NCBI GenBank assembly: GCA_021841795.1
Contig: JAKCDN010000184.1
Coordinates: forward strand, 1 to 6,494
Length of the DNA stretch: 6,494 nt
Direction: 5' to 3'
DNA from: Acidobacteriota bacterium
GTDB lineage: Bacteria; Acidobacteriota; Terriglobia; Terriglobales; Acidobacteriaceae
A program made the translations under genes and the position numbers. The notes beneath the pieces are model-generated. The model ran no database searches. It worked only from the letters and a program-made list of their open reading frames with translations, and was not told where the DNA came from. The first letter of the stretch is position 1. Each line of letters begins with the position of its first letter. Below are positions 1-6,242 of the stretch, in pieces.

Positions 1-46
1 AACAGAGCCGTGAAAAACGTCCTCGCTGCACGTCCGTCTTCAGGCT

Positions 47-817
47 TTATTTGGCCTCGATCGCGGTGAGGCGGAAGGTGATCGTTCCCCAGAAGAGCCT
101 TGCCCGCATCTGTACGGGCAGTTGCCTGTCATCGTCCGTGTACCAAATCCAGATATTCCCGCGATTCTTCACGACCCCGGCATCGGCGGTTGGCTGCACG
201 CGAATTGTATTGAAGGTCCCGAGGGCGGTCTTGATCACTTCGCGGCCCTCTACCTTCATTGTGACGGGAACAGTGCGCGCGGCGTCAACGACGGGAAAGA
301 TGAAGTTGTGACCGAGCACAAGGGGCTGCGAAGCGGTGTAAAAGATGCCGGTCAGCAGATCAGTGAGGCAGCCGCCTATGGGAGCTTCGAGGTGCTTGGT
401 CTGCCCGGTGACCTGATTTTTCTCGTCGAGGATGGATTTCGAGTTGGCATAGTCGAGATGCAACGTGGAGTTGACTTGCCGACGGCCCTCAACAGTCTGC
501 TTATCGAAGTCGTAGGTGCAGCCGTGCTGCCTGTCAAAGCTGGACTGGAAGCGGTCGGCGACGTGAAAGAGCAGGTTGATCGCGCCGATGGTATCCGCCG
601 AAGCCGTGATGCGCTCGCGATCGCCGGCCTCCTCAAAGTGAATGACAGCGGTTCCCGCCGGAAACACTCTCCAATCAACCGCGTAGGTCAAGGTTTGTTT
701 CTGGGGAAAGCTATAGCCGGGACGCGGAGGAGGGAGCGTGACAGTCTGCTGACCGCGGGCAAGCGGCACCAGAGCAAAGAGGCAAAAGATAGCGATTGCA
801 TTGGCGCGTGTCTTCAA
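47..817 (-). CDS. Secreted DUF3108 domain protein
   Basis: This 256-residue protein has an N-terminal signal peptide: basic KTR, a hydrophobic core at residues 7-20, and a likely cleavage after Ala-Arg-Gly22. It is therefore predicted to be periplasmic or outer-membrane associated. The mature part is beta-rich and ends with the DUF3108 hallmark around residues 219-247 (G-N-I-W-I-W-Y-T-D-D-D-R-Q-L-P-V-Q-M, then F-W-G-T-I). Cys100 and Cys150 could form a disulfide. DUF3108 has no established biochemical function. The start is TTG: no ATG or GTG lies in frame nearby, and the signal peptide begins exactly there. An AAGGAG Shine-Dalgarno lies 12 nt upstream, slightly far. It is the last gene of an apparent three-gene envelope operon, 68 bp after the ICMT-like gene. 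Family assignment is by recalled motif; an envelope role is inferred from context. Confidence 0.85.
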   Translation of the reverse strand: MKTRANAIAIFCLFALVPLARGQQTVTLPPPRPGYSFPQKQTLTYAVDWRVFPAGTAVIHFEEAGDRERITASADTIGAINLLFHVADRFQSSFDRQHGCTYDFDKQTVEGRRQVNSTLHLDYANSKSILDEKNQVTGQTKHLEAPIGGCLTDLLTGIFYTASQPLVLGHNFIFPVVDAARTVPVTMKVEGREVIKTALGTFNTIRVQPTADAGVVKNRGNIWIWYTDDDRQLPVQMRARLFWGTITFRLTAIEAK

Positions 818-829
818 TGTTCGGCACGG

Positions 830-835
830 CTCCTT
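830..835 (-). promoter_or_regulatory. Shine-Dalgarno site for the DUF3108 gene
   Basis: AAGGAG on the minus strand lies 12 nt before the TTG start at 817. It is the only good ribosome-binding sequence near the start of the signal peptide, and it supports choosing the TTG. The spacing is longer than the usual 5-9 nt, so initiation may be weak. Confidence 0.5.
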
Positions 836-885
836 GTAGGTTTGACCGATCGTATTGGTTTGGACGCTGCGTATGCGGAAACCGC

Positions 886-1527
886 TTATCGTATCCGGCT
901 GAGCAACAGCTCGAGCGCCGGTCGAAGGTAGAGCAAGCTCAGATAAATCAGCGCAGCCCCTAATGCAGCATTGTACTCGCGGTGCTTCAGGTAAAGCGCG
1001 AAGGAAAAGCCCCGCCGCATGCCGCTGCCGGCCGAGTTACCTGATCCGGCTTTGGCTGGGGTCAGCCGGGGAAGGAAGCGTGGCACCTGCCGGCAATAAT
1101 CGTCGAACCCGGGAAATGTGGAGCGGAGAAACTGTTCTTCTCCGGCGATCACGGGAATGTAGATGACGGCAAAGCCTGCAACCAGGACGAGCGCAAGCAG
1201 CCAGCTCTGGAGGGCCAGCGCAAAACCTGCAGCAATCAACGCCGAACCGAGATAGAGCGGATTGCGGGTGAAGGCATATGGCCCGTTTACAGTGAGCTCC
1301 CGATTTTTCTTCACCGTTCCTGAAGCCGCGGCGCGCAGTGCCAGCCCGGGCACGACCAGGGCCAGACTCCAGACAATGGCCGCAAGGCGCGCAGGATGTT
1401 GAGCAACCTCAAAAACATACAGGGCAGCGGTGACAAATCCAAGAGGCACGCGAATCCGCCGCGCCACGTTTTTCCACGTTTGCCACTGGGCGGAGGGTTC
1501 TTTTAGAGGATTGGAATGCGGAGTCAT
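886..1527 (-). CDS. ICMT-like membrane methyltransferase (isoprenylcysteine carboxylmethyltransferase family)
   Basis: This 213-residue inner-membrane protein is predicted to be a SAM-dependent methyltransferase of the ICMT/PEMT family. Hydrophobic segments lie near residues 28-43, 49-68, 92-127 (probably a helical hairpin) and 187-209. The family core is clear: G-P-Y-A-F-T-R-N-P-L-Y-L-G at 82-94, Gly129-Glu130-Glu131, then F-P-G-F-D-D-Y at 138-144. In the family these residues form the SAM-binding and catalytic region. Bacterial homologues usually have unknown substrates; protein prenylation is not expected, so a lipid or small hydrophobic acceptor is more likely. The 60-residue tail with an extra hydrophobic segment extends beyond the core. 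The ATG overlaps the TGA of the upstream GT9 gene (ATGA), with a strong purine-rich ribosome-binding site inside that gene's end, so the two are probably translationally coupled. Family is confident; substrate is unknown. Confidence 0.88.
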   Translation of the reverse strand: MTPHSNPLKEPSAQWQTWKNVARRIRVPLGFVTAALYVFEVAQHPARLAAIVWSLALVVPGLALRAAASGTVKKNRELTVNGPYAFTRNPLYLGSALIAAGFALALQSWLLALVLVAGFAVIYIPVIAGEEQFLRSTFPGFDDYCRQVPRFLPRLTPAKAGSGNSAGSGMRRGFSFALYLKHREYNAALGAALIYLSLLYLRPALELLLSRIR

Positions 1528-2615
1528 CGATCCTTCTCCTCCGAGAGTAATTCATCTGCGGCGTGAAGCACGGCTTCCGGCGCAATGGTTAGCAGGCCAG
1601 CTTCCGGAGCTTCGCGCCGCGTATGGTCACGACGGCTTTCAGGGTTCCGCAAAACGCGGGCGGGGGCTCCAAATGGACCGTTACGCCGGGGATCGGTTGG
1701 CCCATAGATGCCTACCACCGGCCGCCCCAGGGCCGATGCGAGGTGCAAGGGGCCGGTATCGCCGCCTATGCACAGAGCGACGCGACGGGTGAGTGCTATT
1801 AACTGGGGCAGCGTGGCACTGACGGAGATTGCAGCGCCGCCGGCTACGATGGGCGCGGCAAGCCGCTCCTCGCCGGGAGCGGCATTGACCAGAACGGACA
1901 GTCCGCGCGCCCTGAGAGCTGCGGCCACGACCGCGTAGCGCTCCGGCGGCCACCGCTTCGCGCCCCAACCCGCACCGGGCGTAATGAGAGCCAGGGATCG
2001 GGCCTGCGCCGGCTGGAAGTGCGCGGCAAGCCATGCATCGCACCAGCTCTCGGCCTCGGGATCGACCGGCAGCAGCGGAACGGAAAATTCCAGTGAATCT
2101 CCCGCCACATTGCGGGCGAGTTCAACGTCCTGCTCGATGACGTGGGCGCCGTGGGTAACGATGCGCTCGGTGAAGAACCAATGCGCAGGCCACTCGCGTG
2201 GGCTGGCCTCTCCAATACGGCGGGCGCAGCCGCTCAAGCGGCCGATGACGGCCGAGCGGATTGAGCCCTGAAGATCCAGTACGGCATCGTATTCAGCCTG
2301 GCGCAGCTCCTGGCGCAGTTTGCCAATTGCCGTTCGCGTTGCGGCACGGAGCGGATGCCGTTTCCATTCGCGGACCGCGGCAAAGTGCAGCCGGTCCACA
2401 AGAGGCATTCGCGCGCAGCGAGACGCACCTGTCGCAGATCCCGGTTCCTTGCCGGAAGCCGACAAGAGGGCCTGCCAGCGCGGGTCGACGACCCAGCCGA
2501 TGCTCCAGGAGGGATGCATGCGACGGAGCGCCGTGACTGCCGGCAGGGCATGCAGGATATCACCCATAGCGCCGAGCCGCACCACGAGCAGACGAAAGCT
2601 GGACTGCGTGTGCAA
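1524..2615 (-). CDS. Glycosyltransferase family 9, lipopolysaccharide heptosyltransferase-like
   Basis: This 363-residue GT-B fold enzyme of family GT9 is predicted to transfer an ADP-heptose (or similar) sugar to the lipid A-Kdo core at the cytoplasmic face of the inner membrane. The N-terminal domain opens with R-L-L-V-V-R-L-G-A-M-G-D-I-L-H-A-L-P-A from residue 8. Asp19 matches the proposed catalytic Asp of WaaC-type enzymes. The acceptor-domain strand Y-D-A-V-L-D-L-Q-G-S lies at 109-118. The C-terminal domain has T-P-G-A-G-W-G-A-K-R-W-P (212-223) and the donor-binding G-G-D-T-G-P-L-H-L-A-S-A-L-G-R-P-V-V-G-I-Y-G-P-T-D-P (284-309). The pattern resembles WaaC more than WaaF, but acceptor order cannot be read from sequence. 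The start is TTG, with an in-frame TGA two codons upstream and no clear Shine-Dalgarno. It heads the envelope operon and diverges from mtgA. Confidence 0.9.
   Translation of the reverse strand: MHTQSSFRLLVVRLGAMGDILHALPAVTALRRMHPSWSIGWVVDPRWQALLSASGKEPGSATGASRCARMPLVDRLHFAAVREWKRHPLRAATRTAIGKLRQELRQAEYDAVLDLQGSIRSAVIGRLSGCARRIGEASPREWPAHWFFTERIVTHGAHVIEQDVELARNVAGDSLEFSVPLLPVDPEAESWCDAWLAAHFQPAQARSLALITPGAGWGAKRWPPERYAVVAAALRARGLSVLVNAAPGEERLAAPIVAGGAAISVSATLPQLIALTRRVALCIGGDTGPLHLASALGRPVVGIYGPTDPRRNGPFGAPARVLRNPESRRDHTRREAPEAGLLTIAPEAVLHAADELLSEEKDR
1532..1542 (-). promoter_or_regulatory. Shine-Dalgarno site for the ICMT-like gene, inside the GT9 coding end
   Basis: The minus strand reads GGAGGAGAAGG over the codons for Glu-Glu-Lys near the GT9 C-terminus. 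The AGGAG core lies about 8 nt before the ATG at 1527. Together with the ATGA stop/start overlap this indicates re-initiation coupling between the two genes. Confidence 0.65.
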
Positions 2616-2743
2616 GCTTCAATTTTCGCATAAGGCAGGAGGGCAGATTCAGCAGAGTTTGCGGGACCAGGGGAGCGCGTGGATGGCTCCATCTCTGAGA
2701 CGGAAGATCCTAAAAGGACAGAGGCGGGCAAGTATCCTGAAGG
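2616..2743. other. Divergent intergenic region between GT9 and mtgA
   Basis: This 128-bp gap must hold the 5' signals of both diverging genes. I see no convincing -35/-10 pair or operator palindrome. AT-rich stretches lie near 2620-2632, close to the GT9 start, and at 2708-2716, ahead of mtgA. They are the most promoter-like parts but do not match a consensus well. Confidence 0.4.
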
Positions 2744-3454
2744 GTGACGGAAAAACCGGGCAAACGATCGGGGTCCGGGCTGCGCAAGGTATCGTTGCGC
2801 TTCGGACTGGCGTGTCTGGCGCTAGGACTGGCGGGGCTGTGGTTGCTCGCGGCGCTTTGGCTGGTGGCGCTCAAGTGGATCGACCCGCCGACGACCGCGG
2901 TGCAGGTCGAGCGCCGCGTTGAGTCCTGGGCACACGCGAAGCCGTACAGCAAGCATGAACAGTTTGTCGCGTTGAGCCAGATATCGCCCGACCTTCAGCA
3001 CGCCGTGATCGCGGCCGAGGATGCACGTTTTTATCAGCACCACGGTTTCGACTGGCAGGCCATCGAGATTGCCGCCGAGGATGACATGAAAGGCGGACGA
3101 CGGATTCGCGGCGGATCGACAATCACGCAGCAACTGGTAAAGAACCTCTTTTTCGGCACCGAGCGCTCGTATCTGCGCAAGGGCGCGGAGTTCACGCTGG
3201 TGCCTGTTGCAGAGTTCGTGCTTGGCAAACAGCGGATTCTGGAGCTTTATCTGAACGTGGTTGAGATGGGGCCGGGAATCTACGGCGTGGAGGCGGCGAG
3301 CCACGCCTGGTATCGCACGTCAGCACGCAGGATCAACCGCGACCAGGCGGCCCGTCTGGCGGCAATTCTTCCCGCGCCACTGCGGCGACACCCAGACCGG
3401 ATGGACCACTACAGCGGAATCATTCTGGAGCGGATGCGGCAGATGGGGTGGTGA
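2744..3454 (+). CDS. mtgA: Monofunctional biosynthetic peptidoglycan glycosyltransferase
   Basis: This 236-residue GT51 enzyme polymerises lipid II into glycan strands on the outer face of the inner membrane. It has no transpeptidase domain. A basic cytoplasmic tail (1-19) is followed by one membrane anchor (about 20-44). The glycosyltransferase domain contains A-E-D-A-R-F-Y-Q-H-H-G-F-D (91-103), where Glu92 is the expected catalytic base. Next come R-G-G-S-T-I-T-Q-Q-L-V-K-N-L (122-135) and the block from Arg145 with Glu157 and I-L-E-L-Y-L-N-V-V-E (165-174). Gly180-aligned I-Y-G-V-E-A-A completes the fold. Length is close to E. coli MtgA (about 242). The GTG start is the farthest upstream possible, because an in-frame TGA lies at 2738-2740. 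Its ribosome-binding site is poor: GAAGG directly abuts the GTG. A TTG at codon 18 preceded by AAGG is an alternative that would remove the basic tail. Confidence 0.93.
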   Translation: MTEKPGKRSGSGLRKVSLRFGLACLALGLAGLWLLAALWLVALKWIDPPTTAVQVERRVESWAHAKPYSKHEQFVALSQISPDLQHAVIAAEDARFYQHHGFDWQAIEIAAEDDMKGGRRIRGGSTITQQLVKNLFFGTERSYLRKGAEFTLVPVAEFVLGKQRILELYLNVVEMGPGIYGVEAASHAWYRTSARRINRDQAARLAAILPAPLRRHPDRMDHYSGIILERMRQMGW

Positions 3455-3533
3455 AAGGCCGGCGCGACGAAGCCGTTGCGCGCAGGCCCCATTGGCGGTG
3501 ACCGACCGCAAGGAATGCGCGCCGGTGGAGGAA
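3455..3533. other. Convergent intergenic gap between mtgA and the GH109-like gene
   Basis: These 79 bp separate two converging stop codons, where a bidirectional terminator would be expected. The only notable structure is an 8-bp inverted repeat (CCGGCGCG at 3459-3466, CGCGCCGG at 3518-3525) with a 51-nt loop. No T-tract follows either arm, so I do not call an intrinsic terminator. Confidence 0.4.
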
Positions 3534-4895
3534 TCAGCTCTGGGTAGCGATCGCGGAGATGGGGCGCTGCCGCCATTTTCCCGCAGTAAAATCAGGAAAC
3601 TCGACGGGCGCGCTGCCGCGACGCACGGACTCGACGCTCAGCGGCGCGACCGAGGCCCACGCGGCGCAGTCATAGACGTCGAGATCGGGCGGCAGCCCTT
3701 CACGCACGCATTGGAGCAGGCGGTAGATCATGATGAGGTCCATTCCGCCATGGCCGCCGCTCGCGCGCGCCAGTTCGCCCTGGCGTAGCCAGAGAGGGTG
3801 CTGGTACTGCGTGTAGGCGTCGATTGAGCCAAAGGTTTCATCCTTATCCATGCCGTCGAAGTAAATGCGCGGGGGATAGTCCTGGAACAGTCCCCTGGTG
3901 CCTGCGATCAGATTGATGCGGTCGTAGGGATGGGGCGTGGAAACGGCATGCTTGACGGTGATGGTGAGCCCCCGGGCGGTTTTGATGAGCGAGGTATTCA
4001 TATCGCCGCAGATGTAGCGCTCGCTCCAGCGCGGATCGCCGGGGGCGAGATGATCTTTGCGCCAGAGGTCGAGACCGCGCTGGGGAGAACTCATGGAGAC
4101 GAGGGAGACGAAGCGGTCGCCGCGCTGGATCCCCATGTAATTGGCGACGGGGCCGAGCCCGTGGGTGGGATAGAGGTTGCCGTTGCGCAGGGTGTGTTGG
4201 GTGCGCCGCCACAGCCCCTCGCCGGCATTGGAAAAGAGCTCAGCGCGCAGGTCGTGAATATAGGCGCCTTCGCCGTAGAGCAGGTCACCGAACATTCCGG
4301 CATGAATCATGCGCAGGATGAGGGTTTCGTTGTAGCCATAGCAGCAGTTCTCAAGGATGATGCAGTGGCGCCTCGACTGCTCAGAGGCATGGACGATGCT
4401 CCAGCACTGTTCAATGGTCGTTACGCCGGGCACTTCGATGGCGACGTCCTTGCCGTGTTCCATGGCGGCGAGGGCCATAGGCGCATGCCAGTCCCAGGGC
4501 GTGGCGACGAGGATCAGGTCCACGTCGTTGCGTTTTACGAGTTCCTCGTAGTGATGCGGCCCCTCAGTGAAGAGCGCGGGCTTCGGCTGCCCGGCTGCGG
4601 CGACAAGCGAGGCGGCGTGCTCGGCCTTGGCGGGAACGATATCGCAGAGGGCGGCGACCTGCGCATTGACGGCAAGAAGCTGGCCGAGGAGCGACGTGCC
4701 GCGTCCGCCGGCGCCGATCAATGCCAGGCGGGGTTCGCGTTTTTGCAAGGGCACGTCGATCATGGTGCGGCGAGCCGCGGCCTGGGCAGCCTGGGCAAGA
4801 TGGGGCGCACCGAGGGATACGGCACCGGCTGCGCCGAGCTGCATGAGGCGGCGACGGGTAACGTCCGCGGCGGAGAGCAAATCACCTGAGCTCAT
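3534..4895 (-). CDS. Tat-exported Gfo/Idh/MocA-fold protein, GH109-type NAD-dependent alpha-N-acetylgalactosaminidase
   Basis: This 453-residue protein starts with a twin-arginine signal (T-R-R-R-L-M-Q at 13-19, a hydrophobic Ala/Gly region, and a likely cut near residues 36-41), so it is probably exported folded with its cofactor. A Rossmann dinucleotide site follows (A-L-I-G-A-G-G-R-G, 58-66), then E-V-P (154-156) and the GH109-like stretch E-N-C-C-Y-G to H-D-L-R (182-217). Y-P-T-H-G-L-G-P (242-249) and Pro-Tyr324 match in order and spacing the Tyr225/His228/Tyr307 active-site residues I recall for the Elizabethkingia GH109 enzyme, a constant offset of 17. That family removes terminal GalNAc through an NAD-dependent oxidation-elimination mechanism. 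AAGGGAAG lies 7 nt before the ATG. It follows the acyltransferase gene by 83 bp, probably in one operon. GH109 is favoured over a generic sugar dehydrogenase; the actual sugar is unproven. Confidence 0.88.
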   Translation of the reverse strand: MSSGDLLSAADVTRRRLMQLGAAGAVSLGAPHLAQAAQAAARRTMIDVPLQKREPRLALIGAGGRGTSLLGQLLAVNAQVAALCDIVPAKAEHAASLVAAAGQPKPALFTEGPHHYEELVKRNDVDLILVATPWDWHAPMALAAMEHGKDVAIEVPGVTTIEQCWSIVHASEQSRRHCIILENCCYGYNETLILRMIHAGMFGDLLYGEGAYIHDLRAELFSNAGEGLWRRTQHTLRNGNLYPTHGLGPVANYMGIQRGDRFVSLVSMSSPQRGLDLWRKDHLAPGDPRWSERYICGDMNTSLIKTARGLTITVKHAVSTPHPYDRINLIAGTRGLFQDYPPRIYFDGMDKDETFGSIDAYTQYQHPLWLRQGELARASGGHGGMDLIMIYRLLQCVREGLPPDLDVYDCAAWASVAPLSVESVRRGSAPVEFPDFTAGKWRQRPISAIATQS

Positions 4896-4902
4896 GATGA
4901 AT

Positions 4903-4910
4903 CTTCCCTT
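4903..4910 (-). promoter_or_regulatory. Shine-Dalgarno site for the GH109-like gene
   Basis: AAGGGAAG on the minus strand sits 7 nt before the ATG at 4895. It fixes the start that gives a full twin-arginine signal peptide. Confidence 0.6.
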
Positions 4911-4947
4911 TCACTCTTCTGTCTGGACCAGCGCCTGACTGCGAGGC

Positions 4948-4964
4948 CGCACCTGGCAAGTGCG
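4948..4964 (-). other. Small intercistronic RNA hairpin candidate
   Basis: On the minus-strand transcript this reads CGCACUUGCCAGGUGCG, a 7-bp stem (six Watson-Crick pairs and one U-G) closing a GCC loop. On the plus strand the same position has a C-A mismatch, so the fold is better on the sense transcript. Short arms GGACC (4971-4975, read on minus) and GGUCC (4925-4929) could enclose it. There is no U-tract, so it is not an intrinsic terminator. It could stabilise mRNA or tune expression of the downstream gene, or be chance in GC-rich DNA. Confidence 0.3.
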
Positions 4965-4978
4965 CGAGAGGTCCGGGA

Positions 4979-6178
4979 TTAAATGCGAATGAAGATCCTC
5001 TTCCGGTACATCCAGTAAAGGATCAGCCAATAGGTGAGGAGTGTAAACGAACCCAGGACTACCGGCTCCACGGGCGGGCCGAAGATGCCGAGCAGACGCG
5101 CACCGAGATGAGTGCGCAGGCTGCCTTCGACAAAGTCGTTGCACCGGCTGGCGATGAGGTAGGCCGCAATGGAGTTCATGCCCACGACGACAAGGGGGAA
5201 CGCGAGGCGGCGCTGCTGTTTGACGTCGACAACCCAGGAGAATGCGGCGAGAAAGAAGATGCAGACGCCGCCGGAGAAGAGGGTCCAGGAGGGCGTCCAG
5301 ATGCGCTTGACGATGGGACAGATCCCGGCGAAGTGCAGCACAAGTGCGGCGGAGCAGAGAATGGCGCCGGCAAGAAGAAGGCGGCGGAACGGGATGCGGG
5401 GAGCGGATTCGCGATACCAGCGTCCGGCGATGAGGCCGAGCAACATGGTGCCGAGGGTGGGAATGAAACTGAGCGTGGCGTAACCGCCCGCATTGTCAAG
5501 GAATGGCGCGGTGCGGGGAAAGAGGTTGAGGAACCAGGTGTCAAAGGCCCAGCCGAGGTTGCTGTTTTTGTTCCAGTGCGCGGCAAAGCCGTTCAACAGG
5601 TGCTGATGCCAGTCAGGAGCGACGCCGACGGAGGCCCAGGGAAAACCGGGCCCCGGCGCGGGGTAGAGCGCGAAGGCGAGCCAATAGCCCAACAGGATTG
5701 CGGCCAGGGCGAGCCACTGCCAGCGGGGCTTGAGAAAGGCGATAAGAAACGCGAAGGTGTAGCCAAGGCCGATTTGCGTGAGGGTGTCTTCAAAGGTGAA
5801 GTAGGTGATGGACTGGCCCGCGGAGCGCAGGAAGATTCCCAGAGCGACGAGGACCAGGCTGCGCCAGAGGACATGAAAGAGCATGCGCAGAAAGGATTCG
5901 CCCTTGTTTTTGCGGCTGGCAAGGGAGTAAGGCAGCGAGACCCCGGCAAGAAAGGTGAAGCCGGGCTGGATGGTGTCATGAAGGCTCATGCCGACCCACT
6001 GGACGTGGGACTGCTGGGTACCGAGAAACTGCCAGAGAGGATTGCCGGGAAAGGAACGCGCCACGTGAGCAAACTCAAGCACCTCGGCCATCATGAGGAG
6101 CATGACAAAGCCGCGATAGGCATCGATGGCCACGTTCCGGGCTGCGGGCTGGGGAGTGCCAACGGCCGTAGCATTCAT
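4979..6178 (-). CDS. HGSNAT/NagX-like multi-pass acyltransferase (DUF5009, COG4299)
   Basis: This 399-residue inner-membrane protein has about ten hydrophobic segments (roughly 23-37, 66-86, 100-118, 132-149, 153-172, 234-252, 266-285, 298-316, 326-345, 373-390). It belongs to the heparan-alpha-glucosaminide N-acetyltransferase-like family. In the human enzyme this fold moves an acetyl group from cytosolic acetyl-CoA to a glucosamine on the other side of the membrane. Family marks are I-D-A-Y-R-G-F (18-24), S-H-V-Q-W-V-G (57-63), P-G-F-T-F-L-A-G (72-79), P-I-V-K-R-I-W-T (288-295) and V-V-G-M-N-S-I (331-337). His58 aligns by eye with the proposed catalytic His269 of HGSNAT. The ATG at 6178 is preferred over one at 6244 because AGGAGG sits 8 nt before it and the membrane domain follows promptly. 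It precedes the GH109-like gene, suggesting amino-sugar glycan breakdown. The substrate is inferred only. Confidence 0.87.
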   Translation of the reverse strand: MNATAVGTPQPAARNVAIDAYRGFVMLLMMAEVLEFAHVARSFPGNPLWQFLGTQQSHVQWVGMSLHDTIQPGFTFLAGVSLPYSLASRKNKGESFLRMLFHVLWRSLVLVALGIFLRSAGQSITYFTFEDTLTQIGLGYTFAFLIAFLKPRWQWLALAAILLGYWLAFALYPAPGPGFPWASVGVAPDWHQHLLNGFAAHWNKNSNLGWAFDTWFLNLFPRTAPFLDNAGGYATLSFIPTLGTMLLGLIAGRWYRESAPRIPFRRLLLAGAILCSAALVLHFAGICPIVKRIWTPSWTLFSGGVCIFFLAAFSWVVDVKQQRRLAFPLVVVGMNSIAAYLIASRCNDFVEGSLRTHLGARLLGIFGPPVEPVVLGSFTLLTYWLILYWMYRKRIFIRI

Positions 6179-6186
6179 GAACGATT

Positions 6187-6192
6187 CCTCCT
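6187..6192 (-). promoter_or_regulatory. Shine-Dalgarno site deciding the acyltransferase start
   Basis: A perfect AGGAGG on the minus strand lies 8 nt before the ATG at 6178. If translation began at the in-frame ATG at 6244 instead, this site would be buried inside codons for Gln-Glu-Glu of a 22-residue extension that lacks signal-peptide character. Confidence 0.75.
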
Positions 6193-6242
6193 GAAACGGA
6201 GCATTTAGTCTACGTGCCGGGCAAAGAATCCGCGTTGCCGTC

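Noticed and set aside
1..46. Possible downstream gene or terminator after the DUF3108 stop
   Set aside because: Only 46 bases are present, with no stem followed by a T-tract and no recognisable coding signal.
122..931. A 269-codon open frame on the plus strand opposite the DUF3108 gene
   Set aside because: It lacks domain features, and the opposite strand encodes a signal peptide plus the DUF3108 hallmark.
2616..2631. ATG at 2631 (minus strand) as the true GT9 start
   Set aside because: It is out of frame with the GT9 motifs. Using it would need a 1-nt frameshift, and the GT9 N-terminus is already complete from the TTG at 2615.
3459..3525. 8-bp inverted repeat as a terminator between the converging genes
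   Set aside because: The loop is 51 nt and no T-run follows either arm. An 8-bp GC-only match is not surprising in this composition.
3930..4889. A 319-codon open frame on the plus strand opposite the GH109-like gene
   Set aside because: No family motifs and no supporting start signals. It shadows a convincingly identified gene on the other strand.
5108..6208. A 366-codon open frame on the plus strand opposite the acyltransferase gene
   Set aside because: It is rich in Gly, Glu, Lys and Asp with no recognisable domain, and it mirrors a gene with strong family motifs. Codon bias in GC-rich DNA commonly leaves the antisense frame open.
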